A stretch of 16,149 nucleotides of DNA from Candidatus Methylomirabilota bacterium (lineage in GTDB: Bacteria > Methylomirabilota > Methylomirabilia > Methylomirabilales > Methylomirabilaceae): NCBI GenBank assembly GCA_028869615.1, contig JAGWRQ010000027.1, forward strand, positions 1 through 16,149. The letters are read 5' to 3'. This document shows, one piece after another, positions 1-8,262 of this stretch. Made by a program: the position numbers and the translations under genes. The first letter of the stretch is position 1; each line of letters opens with the position of its first letter. Under the pieces are notes generated by a model. That model had not been told where the DNA came from and did not search any database. It saw only the letters and a program-made list of their open reading frames with translations.

Positions 1-111
1 GGCAATACGACGACGGTTGAGCTATCCAAACAGAAGGTCAACAGCGATCTGAAAGACGACCTGTTTCAGTTCTCGCCACCGTCGGGGACAGATGTCGTGA
101 CCCCCCGTTAA
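1..111 (+). CDS. lolA: LolA-like outer-membrane lipoprotein carrier, C-terminal end (partial)
   Basis: The window opens inside a reading frame that ends at TAA 109-111 and encodes 36 residues. The segment VNSDLKDDLFQFSPPSGTDV matches the shape of the LolA C-terminus, where a short polar stretch is followed by a D-x-x-F-x-F-x-P-P-x-G-x-D-V motif. LolA is a periplasmic chaperone that carries lipoproteins from the LolCDE transporter to the outer membrane, so its presence argues for a diderm cell. Only the last part of the protein is visible, so signal peptide and hydrophobic cavity cannot be checked. The yajQ ribosome-binding site begins about 22 bases after the stop, so the two genes may be co-transcribed. 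The assignment rests on a short motif and could instead be a LolA-related protein. Confidence 0.6.
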   Translation, partial: GNTTTVELSKQKVNSDLKDDLFQFSPPSGTDVVTPR

Positions 112-146
112 AGCCCACCGTTCCGTAAGCCAAAAGGAGATCGCAC

Positions 147-638
147 GTGTCTAATGAGGCGTCCTTCGATATCAGTTCGACGGTCGATCTGCAGGAAGTG
201 GACAATGCCGTCCAGCAGGTGATGAAAGAGATCCAGCAGCGATTCGATTTTAAGGGGAGCGCCTGTCGCGTCACACGGGACGAGCAGGGTCTCCTGCTCT
301 GCGCCGACGATGCCTACAAGCTCAAGGCTGTGGTGGAGCTGCTAGAATCGAAACTGGTACGGCGAAAGGTCTCTCTGAAGGCACTTGCCTATGAAGCCCC
401 TGAGCTGGCGGCGAAAGGGACCGTTCGGCAGCGAGTGACCCTCCAGCAAGGTATCTCCGCCGACAAGGCGAAAGAGATTGCCAAGGTGATCAGGGGACTC
501 GGTTTCAAAGTCGCTCCGCAGATCCAAGGCGACCAGATCCGGGTCGCGGCAAAGAGCAAAGATGACCTGCAGGCGGTTATCCAAGCGCTTCGAGGGCGCG
601 ATTTCGGCATCGACCTGCAGTTCGGCAACTATCGGTAA
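147..638 (+). CDS. yajQ: YajQ/UPF0234-family nucleotide (cyclic-di-GMP) binding protein
   Basis: This encodes 163 residues, the usual length for YajQ. The family signature is clear from end to end: SFDISSTVDLQEVDNAV at the N-terminus, then RFDFKGS, a central KALAYEAPELA region, and the closing DFGIDLQFGNYR. YajQ proteins have two ferredoxin-like domains; members bind nucleotides or nucleic acids, and some are cyclic-di-GMP effectors acting with a transcription factor. The start is GTG 147, supported by an AAAGGAGA Shine-Dalgarno at 133-140 about 6 bases upstream and by the conserved N-terminus beginning there. It lies just downstream of the lolA-like gene. The next gene downstream makes cyclic di-GMP, which is suggestive, but the two are separated by 87 bases and need not share regulation. 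Confidence 0.93.
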   Translation: MSNEASFDISSTVDLQEVDNAVQQVMKEIQQRFDFKGSACRVTRDEQGLLLCADDAYKLKAVVELLESKLVRRKVSLKALAYEAPELAAKGTVRQRVTLQQGISADKAKEIAKVIRGLGFKVAPQIQGDQIRVAAKSKDDLQAVIQALRGRDFGIDLQFGNYR

Positions 639-681
639 CGCGACAGTCGTCATTCGGTTTTCTCTTGCTCTGCAAGTGCAA

Positions 682-700
682 TTACGCAATAGTTATGCAA
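682..700 (+). promoter_or_regulatory. Tandem TTAyGCAA direct repeat upstream of the diguanylate cyclase
   Basis: TTACGCAA (682-689) and TTATGCAA (693-700) match at 7 of 8 bases and are spaced 11 bases apart, one helical turn. Two further GCAA-containing half sites lie just upstream (TGCAA 671-675 and 677-681). The cluster fills the short gap between yajQ and the start codon at 726. This layout would suit a regulator binding one face of the DNA. No convincing -35/-10 pair was found beside it, so its role is a guess. Confidence 0.25.
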
Positions 701-725
701 GGTATTGCCAACGTGGAGCGATCGC

Positions 726-2015
726 ATGCCTGAATGCTGGGAAGGTGGGAGCAAGACAGTCCTGATCGTCGAGGACGATGCGAACGGAATCCGCAGACTC
801 TGTGAGTTGCTGACACATCGAGGGTTCGCAGTCCTGCAGGCCTCGTCCAAGGAGGAGGCGCTGGATATCCTTGCCACCGGTCGCGCTGAGTTGGTAGTCC
901 TGGATGTCGGGTCATACGTTGCGCTACAGCAGCGGGCTGATCGCCTGGCGGCGATTAATCGGTTGACCAGAGTCATCGGTACCTCATTCGACCTCGGCAA
1001 GATCTATCAAACCTTTGCCGCTGAGGTGGGCCGGCTCATTCATTACGACTGGATAGGACTCGCCTTGCAGGACACCTCAGGCCATGGATTGAAAGTGCTC
1101 CCACTCGCCACTGATCAGACGATCACCGGAAAGTCCGAGAGTGTCTGCGTACGGGAGGAGGGGACGGGCATTAAGTGGGTCATGCGCCAGCGGCACCCCC
1201 ATATCGAGCGTGACCTAGCGGAATCGAAGCAATTTGTGGAGGATGAGGCGCTGCTCAAGGCTGGGATCCGATCCTTTGTTCGCCTCCCTCTCATCGTGAA
1301 TGGGAAAGCGATCGGCGTCCTTTGCCTGGACAGTGCCACACCTCACTGTTATGGGGAGCGGGAAGTCGCACTCCTGGTGCCTCTGAGTGAGCAGTTGGCT
1401 ATCGCGATCGAAACCGGTCGCCTGTTCCAGGAGGTTCATCGGCTGGCGATCACCGATGAGTTGACTGGTCTCTTCAACCATCGCCACTTCTATGGCCAAC
1501 TCGAGCAGGAGATGAGACGAACCCGACGTTACGGCCACCCGCTCTCGCTGATCATGCTGGATCTCGATCTCTTCAAGAAGTATAACGACCTCAACGGTCA
1601 CCTGGCAGGCGACGAGGCGCTTCGCCTGATTGCCGACCGGCTAAAAAACAGCACGAGAGACACCGACATTGTTGCTCGATATGGAGGAGACGAGTTCGGC
1701 ATCATTCTTCCGGAAACCGATCTGCGGCAGGCCTGGGTGCAGGCGGAACGGATCCGCTCTGTGATGGAGCGCGACCCTCTGGGTGGACAAGGAGCGCCTG
1801 ATGGCAACAGACTCACCGTGAGCCTCGGCGTAGCGTGCTTGGAAGCGGATATGCACAAGGTAGAAGACCTGGTCCGGGTGGCAGATCAAGCGCTGTATTG
1901 CGCGAAGGCTGCCGGTGGCAATCAGACCTCAGTGTCTGAGTCATGCGATCGACCGCGCCCTTCGACCGACGCAGGACAAGGACGCTGCGGGCTCCAGGAT
2001 CCTGAGGTCGGATAG
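726..2015 (+). CDS. Diguanylate cyclase: partial receiver, GAF and GGDEF domains
   Basis: This 429-residue protein should make cyclic di-GMP from GTP in the cytoplasm. Residues 11-60 read as the first half of a response-regulator receiver domain (TVLIVEDD acidic pocket, candidate phospho-acceptor Asp60 in LVVLDV). The rest of the receiver is absent: residues 66-90 form a short helical linker into a GAF domain (about 85-235, with GVLCLDS near 197-203). The GGDEF domain follows from about 245 (ITDELTGLFNHRHF), with metal-site Asp279, catalytic GGDEF at 320-324, and an intact product-inhibition I-site RxxD at 311-314, five residues upstream. The active site therefore looks functional and feedback-controlled. 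ATG 726 is chosen because GGAG at 715-718 is well spaced; a TTG at 705 is in frame but lacks a good site. The last about 30 residues are low-complexity and include a repeat-like DNA segment. Confidence 0.9.
   Translation: MPECWEGGSKTVLIVEDDANGIRRLCELLTHRGFAVLQASSKEEALDILATGRAELVVLDVGSYVALQQRADRLAAINRLTRVIGTSFDLGKIYQTFAAEVGRLIHYDWIGLALQDTSGHGLKVLPLATDQTITGKSESVCVREEGTGIKWVMRQRHPHIERDLAESKQFVEDEALLKAGIRSFVRLPLIVNGKAIGVLCLDSATPHCYGEREVALLVPLSEQLAIAIETGRLFQEVHRLAITDELTGLFNHRHFYGQLEQEMRRTRRYGHPLSLIMLDLDLFKKYNDLNGHLAGDEALRLIADRLKNSTRDTDIVARYGGDEFGIILPETDLRQAWVQAERIRSVMERDPLGGQGAPDGNRLTVSLGVACLEADMHKVEDLVRVADQALYCAKAAGGNQTSVSESCDRPRPSTDAGQGRCGLQDPEVG
1958..1980 (+). repeat. Degenerate dispersed repeat (CCCTTCGACC...CAGGA type), copy 1
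   Basis: This lies in the 3' end of the diguanylate cyclase gene. It shares an 11-base exact block (CCCTTCGACCG) and a following CAGGA-AA block with 12738-12761, about 10.8 kb away. It resembles a short intergenic repeat that I recall as common in environmental genomes (a CTTCGAC-AGGCTCAGG core). Here it encodes part of the non-conserved C-terminal tail. Confidence 0.4.
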
Positions 2016-2052
2016 CGGCCACCGGAGGTGATCGGCTCGGGAGGGCTAAGCC

Positions 2053-3327
2053 GTGGAAAAGGGGGTAGGGGCTGAGATCCTCACGATTGGGACCGAATTA
2101 CTTCTGGGCCAGACCATCGATACCAATTCCGCCTACATCGGCGAACAGCTTGCAGCGGCGGGGATCGAGGTCTGTTGGAAGAGTACGATTGGGGATCACG
2201 AGGCTCGAATCAGGACGGCGCTTCGTACGGCGCTTACGCGATCAGAGATCGTGATCACGACGGGGGGCCTTGGTCCCACGGAGGATGATCTGACCTGTCG
2301 GGCCATCGCCGCCGAATTGAGTCGACCGTTGATCCTCGATCAGACGGTTTTGGAGTCGATCCGTCGCCGATTCACCGAGCGGGCTCTCGTCATGTCCGGG
2401 AACAACGAGCGGCAAGCCATGATCCCTGAGGCCGCCACCGTGTTGCCGAACCCCCACGGGACTGCGCCCGGTTTCGCCATCCGCTTGGAAGATGGGAGGA
2501 TTGTGGCGGCGATGCCAGGGGTCCCCTCGGAGATGCGGCCGATGCTCAACGAGCAGGTGATCCCACGCCTGCGCGAGGCGTTCGGTGTAAAATCAAGGAT
2601 CCGCTCGCGAACCCTTAAGGCATGCGGCATCACGGAATCGGCGCTCGATGAGACCATCAGCGACCTGACCCGCCTCTCACGGAACCCGACGATTGCGGTG
2701 CTGGCCTACCCGGGCGAGATCCACATCCGGCTGACCGTGAAGGCCGAGTCGGAGACGGAGGGCGATCAACTGCTCGACGATCTTGAGACCAAGATTCGCA
2801 ACCGGGTGGGCGAGTATCTCTTCGGACGGGATGAGGAGCGGCTCGAGGAGGTAGTGGGGCGGCTATTACTCGATGCAAGGGCGACCGTGGCCATTGCCGA
2901 GTCGTGCACCGGAGGGTTGGTGTGCCACCGGCTGACCAATCTTCCGGGAAGCTCCGCCTTTTTTATGCGCGGCGAAATAGTCTACAGCAACGATGCCAAG
3001 GAGCGCCTGCTCGGGGTGCCGCATGAGCTGATTGCAGAGCATGGCGCCGTCAGCCGGCCCGTTGCCGTGGCGATGGCTGTCGGGATGCGGCAGATCGCCG
3101 GAACGGATCTGGCGCTGGGCATCACCGGGATTGCCGGACCGGGAGGGGGTACCGCTACGAAACCAGTGGGTCTGACCTATATCGCGTTGGCTTCAGACGA
3201 CGGCGCCACCAGCCGCGAGTACCGGTTCTTAGGGGACCGGGAGACCAATAAGCTGCTCGCCTCCCAGGAGGCCCTCGACGTCCTCCGCCGACACCTGCGC
3301 TCACATCGGTATGCCGGACAGAGCTGA
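2053..3327 (+). CDS. cinA: CinA family protein: competence/damage-inducible type with NMN amidohydrolase domain
   Basis: This encodes 424 residues, the full two-domain CinA length. The N-terminal molybdopterin-binding-like (MoCF) half shows ILTIGTELLLGQTIDTNS, the TTGGLGPTEDDLT loop and AMPGVPSEM; in characterised CinA proteins this half can have ADP-ribose pyrophosphatase activity. The C-terminal PncC-like half has AESCTGG with candidate nucleophile Ser284, and GITGIAGPGGG, typical of NMN deamidases that recycle nicotinamide mononucleotide to nicotinate mononucleotide in the NAD salvage cycle. Both active regions look complete. The start is GTG 2053, preceded by GGGAGGG around 2040-2046. The 3' end overlaps thpR by 17 bases, so the two are almost certainly one transcript; a cinA-thpR pairing is a familiar arrangement in bacteria. 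Confidence 0.95.
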   Translation: MEKGVGAEILTIGTELLLGQTIDTNSAYIGEQLAAAGIEVCWKSTIGDHEARIRTALRTALTRSEIVITTGGLGPTEDDLTCRAIAAELSRPLILDQTVLESIRRRFTERALVMSGNNERQAMIPEAATVLPNPHGTAPGFAIRLEDGRIVAAMPGVPSEMRPMLNEQVIPRLREAFGVKSRIRSRTLKACGITESALDETISDLTRLSRNPTIAVLAYPGEIHIRLTVKAESETEGDQLLDDLETKIRNRVGEYLFGRDEERLEEVVGRLLLDARATVAIAESCTGGLVCHRLTNLPGSSAFFMRGEIVYSNDAKERLLGVPHELIAEHGAVSRPVAVAMAVGMRQIAGTDLALGITGIAGPGGGTATKPVGLTYIALASDDGATSREYRFLGDRETNKLLASQEALDVLRRHLRSHRYAGQS

Positions 3328-3904
3328 CGCTCAGCCGATTTCAACAATTCGCGCCTTTGTCGCCGCCAATCTGGATCCTGATCTCAAAGCGGCCTTGGCC
3401 GGGGTGCAGGAGCGGCTAAAAGCTACTCGCGCCGACGTCGGATGGGTGCGGCCGGACAACCTTCACCTAACGCTCAAATTTCTGGGGCAGGTTGAGGAGG
3501 GCCGTATCGGCGCCATCGGAGAGGCTATTGCCGCAGCGACGGCCGGGTGTGGTCCGGTTCGCCTGGTCTTTCAGGGTCTTGGCGCCTTTCCTAGTCCACG
3601 GGCGGCACGGGTTGTCTGGATCGGACTCTCTCACGGCGCCGAAGCGCTGGCTGAGCTTCAGGCGAGGATTGAGGCGAAACTCGAGTCGCTGGGATTCGCG
3701 CGGGAGGCGCGGCCGTTCACCGCGCACCTGACGCTGGGTCGGGTGCGGGGTCCCGCGCATCGAGAGCAGTTGGCTCGCGCGCTCGCCGGGGCGTCCGCCG
3801 AAATGCTTGGTGACATGCTGCTCGACCGGATCGAGCTGATGAAGAGCGACCTGAGCGCGGGTGGCGCGCGCTACTCCATTCTGCAAAGCTTTCCACTCGG
3901 CTGA
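3311..3904 (+). CDS. thpR: RNA 2',3'-cyclic phosphodiesterase (2H phosphoesterase family)
   Basis: The 197-residue product carries both hallmark HxTx motifs of the 2H superfamily: HLTL with His52 (NLHLTLKFLG) and HLTL with His139 (TAHLTLGRVR). These two histidines face each other in the active site and hydrolyse 2',3'-cyclic phosphate ends; older annotations call the family 2'-5' RNA ligase (LigT). The N-terminal IRAFVAANLDPDLK and the C-terminal ELMKSDLSAGGARYSIL segments are also typical. Length and motif spacing are normal. ATG 3311 overlaps the end of cinA by 17 bases, implying translational coupling. The stop at 3902-3904 is followed by a 143-base gap containing a promoter-like element for the next operon. 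Confidence 0.93.
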   Translation: MPDRADAQPISTIRAFVAANLDPDLKAALAGVQERLKATRADVGWVRPDNLHLTLKFLGQVEEGRIGAIGEAIAAATAGCGPVRLVFQGLGAFPSPRAARVVWIGLSHGAEALAELQARIEAKLESLGFAREARPFTAHLTLGRVRGPAHREQLARALAGASAEMLGDMLLDRIELMKSDLSAGGARYSILQSFPLG

Positions 3905-3940
3905 GCCACCTGTCCGCAGCGCAGTCCCGCGTAAAAGTGC

Positions 3941-3970
3941 TTTCCAGCCATCACTCAGATGGGGTATAAT
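3941..3970 (+). promoter_or_regulatory. Probable sigma-70-type promoter for the tldD operon
   Basis: A perfect -10 hexamer TATAAT at 3965-3970 stands out in otherwise GC-rich DNA. Upstream, TTTCCA at 3941-3946 matches four of six -35 positions, with an 18-base spacer. The element sits in the gap between thpR and tldD and would give a leader of about 70 bases ahead of ATG 4048. No clear hairpin terminator for the thpR transcript was found before it. Confidence 0.5.
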
Positions 3971-4047
3971 AAATTCTTTTAGAGTCTGTGTTCTTGAGAA
4001 GATTCCAACCGGTACGAGAAAAGAAGAAATGAGAGGAACATAGGGCG

Positions 4048-5622
4048 ATGCCGTCACAGCCGATGACCGTACAGATCATCGATCAGATCAGACCGATGAT
4101 CTTCGATCTCGCTACCCGTTACCGGAAGACCCTTCGCGGCTGCCGCTACGCTGATATCCGCGTGCAGGTCGATGAAGGGCAGGCGGCCACGGCGGAGAAT
4201 GGCGGGAGTAAACATAGCACCAGGGACTATGCCTTCGCGGTTGGTGTCCGCGCCCTGTCCGGTGACGGGATGGTCGCGCCGGGCTATTTCGGGCAATCGC
4301 TCGGCACAGCCGACCTGGATCGGCTGGCGCAAGTCGTGAAAGACGGGCTCCGCCACGCGCATCACCGGGCCCTGGCCAACGCCGAGCGCAAGCGTGCGAC
4401 ACGGGAGGCGTTCGGCCCCCTGGGCGATGCGCTGGCCAGCACGACCCTTGCGCCCATCGACATCCATCAGGATACCGTGCCTGCGCGCTTCGACGTCGAC
4501 CCTCGTGCCGTCCCTTTAGAGGAACTCGTCGCCATCACGACCGAGATCTCCAAGAGCACCCTCGCGCTCGACCCGCATGTCAAGTATACGTTTATCTCAG
4601 CCTTCACTCTGTTGAGCCGGGAGTTATTCTGTAGCTCTGAGGGCGCCGACATCGACCAGTGCTTCGCCCTGACTCAGGGAACCTGCTTCATTGTCGCCCA
4701 CGGTAAATCCGGTACCCAGGAACTGTACGATTACATGGGCCACCAGCGCGGCTGGGAAGTCTTAACCCGAGGAGTGCAAGAGGAGTCTACCCGGTTCCCG
4801 GATTTCCGGACCTTCTGCACTAACCTCGCGAAAGACGCGGTAAGCCTGTGTAATGCCAGGCCGCTCAAGCCCACCGACCACGAGGTAGTGGTTGTCACCG
4901 ACCCCCATTACAACACGCTGAAGGTCCACGAGATCGTCGGCCATCCAATGGAGCTGGATCGCGCGTTGAAGATGGAAACCTCTTACGCCGGCCGAAGCTG
5001 GCTATTCCGGAGCCTTCAGGAGCATCAACTGGGCAAACCGATTGCGTCCCCCCTCGTCTCAGCCTTCTCCGACCCGTCTCTTCCAGGCTACGGCCACTAC
5101 AAGTACGACCACGAGGGGACACCGGCCAAGCGGGTGACGCATATCGACTGCGGCATCTTCACAGGCTTCATGAACAGCCGTCAGACCGCTGCCGTTCTGG
5201 GTGTCCCGCCGAACGGATCGTATAAGGCCGCTGATGCCTCGCTGGTCCCTTTAATCCGGATGTCAAATACGGTGTTCGGTCCCGGCGAACGGGACCCCCA
5301 GGAGATTATCCGAGAGATTCCCCATGGGTACTACCTCGTGGGGCATCGGACCCCCTCAATCGCCGAATCGCGTGAGAACTTCCGGATCTCTGCGATGAAG
5401 GTCTATGAAATCAAAAACGGCCAGATCGGCGAGCTGTTCTGTAACGGCGGGATCATGGCCGATACGAAGGACTACCTGATGAAGGTGGACGCCGTGGGGA
5501 ACGACTTCCGTCTCTATCCGATCCCTAATTGCGGCAAGGGCCAGCCGATGCAGACTAAGCGACTCGGCAATGGCGGCCCCACCATGCGCAGCCGCGCCCG
5601 TCTCACCGGCGTCACCAAGTAA
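4048..5622 (+). CDS. tldD: TldD-family zinc metalloprotease subunit
   Basis: This 524-residue protein belongs to the TldD/PmbA (peptidase U62) family. The zinc motif HEIVGH is present (His294, Glu295, His299) in the context HEIVGHPMELDRAL, equivalent to the HEAIGHGLEGD of classical TldD. The distal cysteine ligand is also kept (Cys495 in NCGKGQPM near the C-terminus). So this is the catalytic half of the TldD-TldE heterodimer, a cytoplasmic protease that degrades unfolded peptides and, in known cases, trims leaders of modified peptides such as microcin B17. It is somewhat longer than E. coli TldD (about 480 residues) and the HPMELD variant marks a divergent subfamily. ATG 4048 follows an AGAGGA at 4032-4037. 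tldE follows after 16 bases, so they form one transcript. Confidence 0.9.
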   Translation: MPSQPMTVQIIDQIRPMIFDLATRYRKTLRGCRYADIRVQVDEGQAATAENGGSKHSTRDYAFAVGVRALSGDGMVAPGYFGQSLGTADLDRLAQVVKDGLRHAHHRALANAERKRATREAFGPLGDALASTTLAPIDIHQDTVPARFDVDPRAVPLEELVAITTEISKSTLALDPHVKYTFISAFTLLSRELFCSSEGADIDQCFALTQGTCFIVAHGKSGTQELYDYMGHQRGWEVLTRGVQEESTRFPDFRTFCTNLAKDAVSLCNARPLKPTDHEVVVVTDPHYNTLKVHEIVGHPMELDRALKMETSYAGRSWLFRSLQEHQLGKPIASPLVSAFSDPSLPGYGHYKYDHEGTPAKRVTHIDCGIFTGFMNSRQTAAVLGVPPNGSYKAADASLVPLIRMSNTVFGPGERDPQEIIREIPHGYYLVGHRTPSIAESRENFRISAMKVYEIKNGQIGELFCNGGIMADTKDYLMKVDAVGNDFRLYPIPNCGKGQPMQTKRLGNGGPTMRSRARLTGVTK

Positions 5623-5638
5623 CGTTGGAGGCTTACCG

Positions 5639-7192
5639 ATGATCTCAACCGCTGAACTTGCGAAGGCCGTGGAGCAGGCCCTGGCGTATCTGAAGTCGGC
5701 CGAGCAGGTGGCCGAGGCCGAGGTGTTCGCGGCAAGCAACGGCAACCTCCTGGCCCGATTGAACTATACCTCGCACATCCCCTGCAATGGTGTCGAAGAG
5801 CCGAAATCGAGCGAATCGTACGGCCTTGGAATCACGGCGGTTTTCAAGACAGAGGCCGGTACCACGCTCGGGTTCGGCAGCGAACCGAGCAATCTGAGCC
5901 TCGATGGGGTCAAACGAGCCCTCGAGAAGGCCAGACGCGGCGCCGTCGCCGATCCCGAATTCTCGTCGCTACCGAGACCGACGGGTGAGCGGCGAAGACT
6001 CCGCCGCTACCATGATCCCAAGCTGATGAAGATTCGGGATGAGGAGTTGGTTGAGGTCGGCTGGAGGGTGCTGCGGGGGAGCCTGAAGACGTTCCTCAAC
6101 TCCCCGAGGCTGATGGAGCTGGCGGGTGCCCAGGAACGGATCAAAGAACTGGGCCTCATCATCGGCGGCGACGTCACCATCCAGCAGGAGCGGATCGCCA
6201 CCGCCTCGACCGCCATGCCGGAGGTCCAAACCGACGAATCGACCCTGATCATGGCCTTCATTACCGCAATGGTCGAGGCCGAGGCCTCTAAAGGTAGCGG
6301 CTGCTCCGCCGGTACCCGCCTGGATCAGTTTACTGACGACGCCGGTGTAGAGGCCTCACAGAACGCCCTCGCGGCGATCGGCGGGGAGCGGATCAAGGGT
6401 GGGGAGTATACGGTCATCTTTGGGCGTCAGCCGGTCGCCGACCTTCTGAACAATCTGATCCTGCCTTCCCTCAGTCTCGGTAACTTCTATAGCGACAGCT
6501 CCGCATTCATGGGACGACTCGGCAAGCGCGTGGCATCGAGACAGTTGACCCTTTACGACCATGGCGCGCAGCGCGGGCTGATGGGCAGCAAGGGGATTAC
6601 CTGCGAAGGACTGCCGACCGGGAAAACGCGGCTGATCCAGCGAGGCAAGCTGGTCGGGCTGCTCGCGAACTACTACGAACAACAGCGTATTCTCAAAGAT
6701 CCCAGGAACACAGAGAAGCTGGGGGTAGACCCGAATCAGCACGGCAGCGCGATCGTCCCGCGGAACGGTTTCCGGTTCTGGGCGGGTGGCGGTCGACAGT
6801 TCAGCGTCCAACCCGGCATCGCTCCCACTAATGCTGTCGTACAGGGTGGGGACCAGAGCTTGGAGGAGTTGATCGCTACCGTCAAAGACGGCCTGCTGAT
6901 CGGTCGGATCTGGTACACGTATCCCATTAACGGGCTGCGAGCGGGAGACTTCACCTGCACGGTGGTCGGCGACTCGTACATCATCAAGGACGGACGGATT
7001 GTAGCGCCGCTGAAACCGAACACGGTGCGGATCAACGACAATATCCTCTCGATCCTCTCTAACATCTTCGCGGTCGGCAAGGAGGTCAAGGGAGCCTTGG
7101 TCTGGGCGGCAGACGAGGTCGTCTACACCCCTGAGATCGCCGTGCGGAGCGTGAAGATTGATGAAATCGCTTCCTTCATGGAACAACTGTGA
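5639..7192 (+). CDS. tldE: TldE/PmbA-family subunit, non-catalytic partner of TldD
   Basis: The 517-residue protein shares the TldD/PmbA fold but has no HExxxH motif, as expected for the TldE half that shapes the peptide channel while TldD holds zinc. The C-terminal family block is recognisable: INGLRAGDFTCTVVGDSYII, then KDGRIVAPLKPNTVRINDNI and a hydrophobic helix. Gly-rich GGDVTIQQERIATAS near the middle is also typical. ATG 5639 is chosen because GGAGG at 5627-5631 sits seven bases upstream; an in-frame upstream extension to 5570 would overlap tldD without a ribosome site. The stop TGA (7190-7192) overlaps the GTG start of the next gene, so the pair is likely co-translated with a membrane protein. 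It is longer than E. coli PmbA (about 450 residues). Confidence 0.87.
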   Translation: MISTAELAKAVEQALAYLKSAEQVAEAEVFAASNGNLLARLNYTSHIPCNGVEEPKSSESYGLGITAVFKTEAGTTLGFGSEPSNLSLDGVKRALEKARRGAVADPEFSSLPRPTGERRRLRRYHDPKLMKIRDEELVEVGWRVLRGSLKTFLNSPRLMELAGAQERIKELGLIIGGDVTIQQERIATASTAMPEVQTDESTLIMAFITAMVEAEASKGSGCSAGTRLDQFTDDAGVEASQNALAAIGGERIKGGEYTVIFGRQPVADLLNNLILPSLSLGNFYSDSSAFMGRLGKRVASRQLTLYDHGAQRGLMGSKGITCEGLPTGKTRLIQRGKLVGLLANYYEQQRILKDPRNTEKLGVDPNQHGSAIVPRNGFRFWAGGGRQFSVQPGIAPTNAVVQGGDQSLEELIATVKDGLLIGRIWYTYPINGLRAGDFTCTVVGDSYIIKDGRIVAPLKPNTVRINDNILSILSNIFAVGKEVKGALVWAADEVVYTPEIAVRSVKIDEIASFMEQL

Positions 7193-8262
7193 GTAATGCA
7201 GACACGATGAAGGCCGCACTGAAACTGGTGCTCACCCTTGCCGCGCTGCTCGGGATTATCTGGCTTTGGGGGAGGATCGGCTGGCCGGCTATCAGCGCCA
7301 ACCTGGGCTTAATTGGGGGATTGTTTATCCTGCTGGTTCTCCTGTTCCTCTTCGCCGAACTAGCGTTCACAGCAGGGTGGTGGGTACTGATCGGGCCTAG
7401 GGCGAGACGGATCGGATTTTGGCGGACGCTTGGCGTCTATCTGGCTGGATGTTCCGTCAATTATTTCATTCCACCCGGCAACCTAAGCGGAGAACCGCTG
7501 AAGGCCCACCTGCTGAGCAGATTGATCGGGTTCAGGCGTTCGATAACCTCCATCACGGTCCACAAGCATGCTGAGATCACTGCGCTGGTCCTCTTTCTCT
7601 CCGGCTGCTTGACCGTCGCAATGACACAGTTTGCTCTCCCCTCAGGATTGCGGAATCTCATCCTGTCGCTCATCGTAGGGATGTGGATCTTTGTCGCGCT
7701 TGTTTCCCAGATCCTGAAACGCCGGGCCTTCGAGACCTTGCGGCGTGGGCTGGCGCGAATTGGGATCAGGTCGGAACAGATCAAGCCCCATTGGCAGGCT
7801 ACGGCCTCGCTGGATCGATGGCTTGCGCGCTTTTACAAGACCCGCATGCGGGCCTTCTACTGGTCAACGCTCCTCTGTCTGCTGGGATGGTGCGGGGGGC
7901 TGCTCGAAACCTACCTGGTCTTGCGGTGGCTTTCAGCGAAGCCAAGCCTCGGCACGGCGGTAGCGGTGGAGAGCCTAGCGCTGGCGCTGAACAGCCTCAT
8001 CTTCTTCATCCCCGGACGGGTCGGGAGCGCCGAAGCCGTGCGCGTTCTTGTCTTTTCAGTCCTGGGGCTGCCGGCCGCAGAAGGGGTTGCCTACAGCATC
8101 GTTCGCCGGGGGCGTGAGGTCGTCTGGGCTATCCTGGGGCTGCTGATTCTGCTCGCGATGAAGACGAGAATGGGGGGGGCGCCGAAGCGGCTTCTGGTTC
8201 CGGTCCAGGAGCGCGCCGGGTTGCCCGCGCCAAGTCCCAAAGTGGGAATCCCGGAAGCATAG
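7189..8262 (+). CDS. Flippase-like integral membrane protein (UPF0104 / lysylphosphatidylglycerol synthase TM superfamily)
   Basis: This encodes 357 residues with about eight hydrophobic segments, the first from about residue 9 to 27 (KLVLTLAALLGIIWLWG). Two patterns mark the superfamily that includes AglD2-like flippases, the membrane part of MprF and hopanoid-associated HpnL: PPGNLSGEPLKAHLL in the first half, and FFIPGRVGSAEAVRVLVFSV followed by Y-S-x-x-R-R-x-R-E near residues 262-310. Such proteins are inferred to move lipids or lipid-linked intermediates across the inner membrane. There is no catalytic lysyl-transfer domain. The cytoplasmic tail (about 325-357) is basic and proline-rich. 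GTG 7189 gives a 4-base GTGA overlap with tldE; an in-frame ATG at 7207 is the alternative. HpnL itself is possible, but no other hopanoid gene is visible here. Confidence 0.8.
   Translation: MSNADTMKAALKLVLTLAALLGIIWLWGRIGWPAISANLGLIGGLFILLVLLFLFAELAFTAGWWVLIGPRARRIGFWRTLGVYLAGCSVNYFIPPGNLSGEPLKAHLLSRLIGFRRSITSITVHKHAEITALVLFLSGCLTVAMTQFALPSGLRNLILSLIVGMWIFVALVSQILKRRAFETLRRGLARIGIRSEQIKPHWQATASLDRWLARFYKTRMRAFYWSTLLCLLGWCGGLLETYLVLRWLSAKPSLGTAVAVESLALALNSLIFFIPGRVGSAEAVRVLVFSVLGLPAAEGVAYSIVRRGREVVWAILGLLILLAMKTRMGGAPKRLLVPVQERAGLPAPSPKVGIPEA

Noticed and set aside
3861..4043. 60-codon frame across the thpR-tldD gap
   Set aside because: It starts inside thpR in another frame, spans the promoter-like element, and has no convincing ribosome site or conserved feature.
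6356..7219. 287-codon open frame on the minus strand
   Set aside because: It is a shadow of tldE: no family motif, no ribosome site seen, and the sense strand carries clear TldE/PmbA blocks across the same span.
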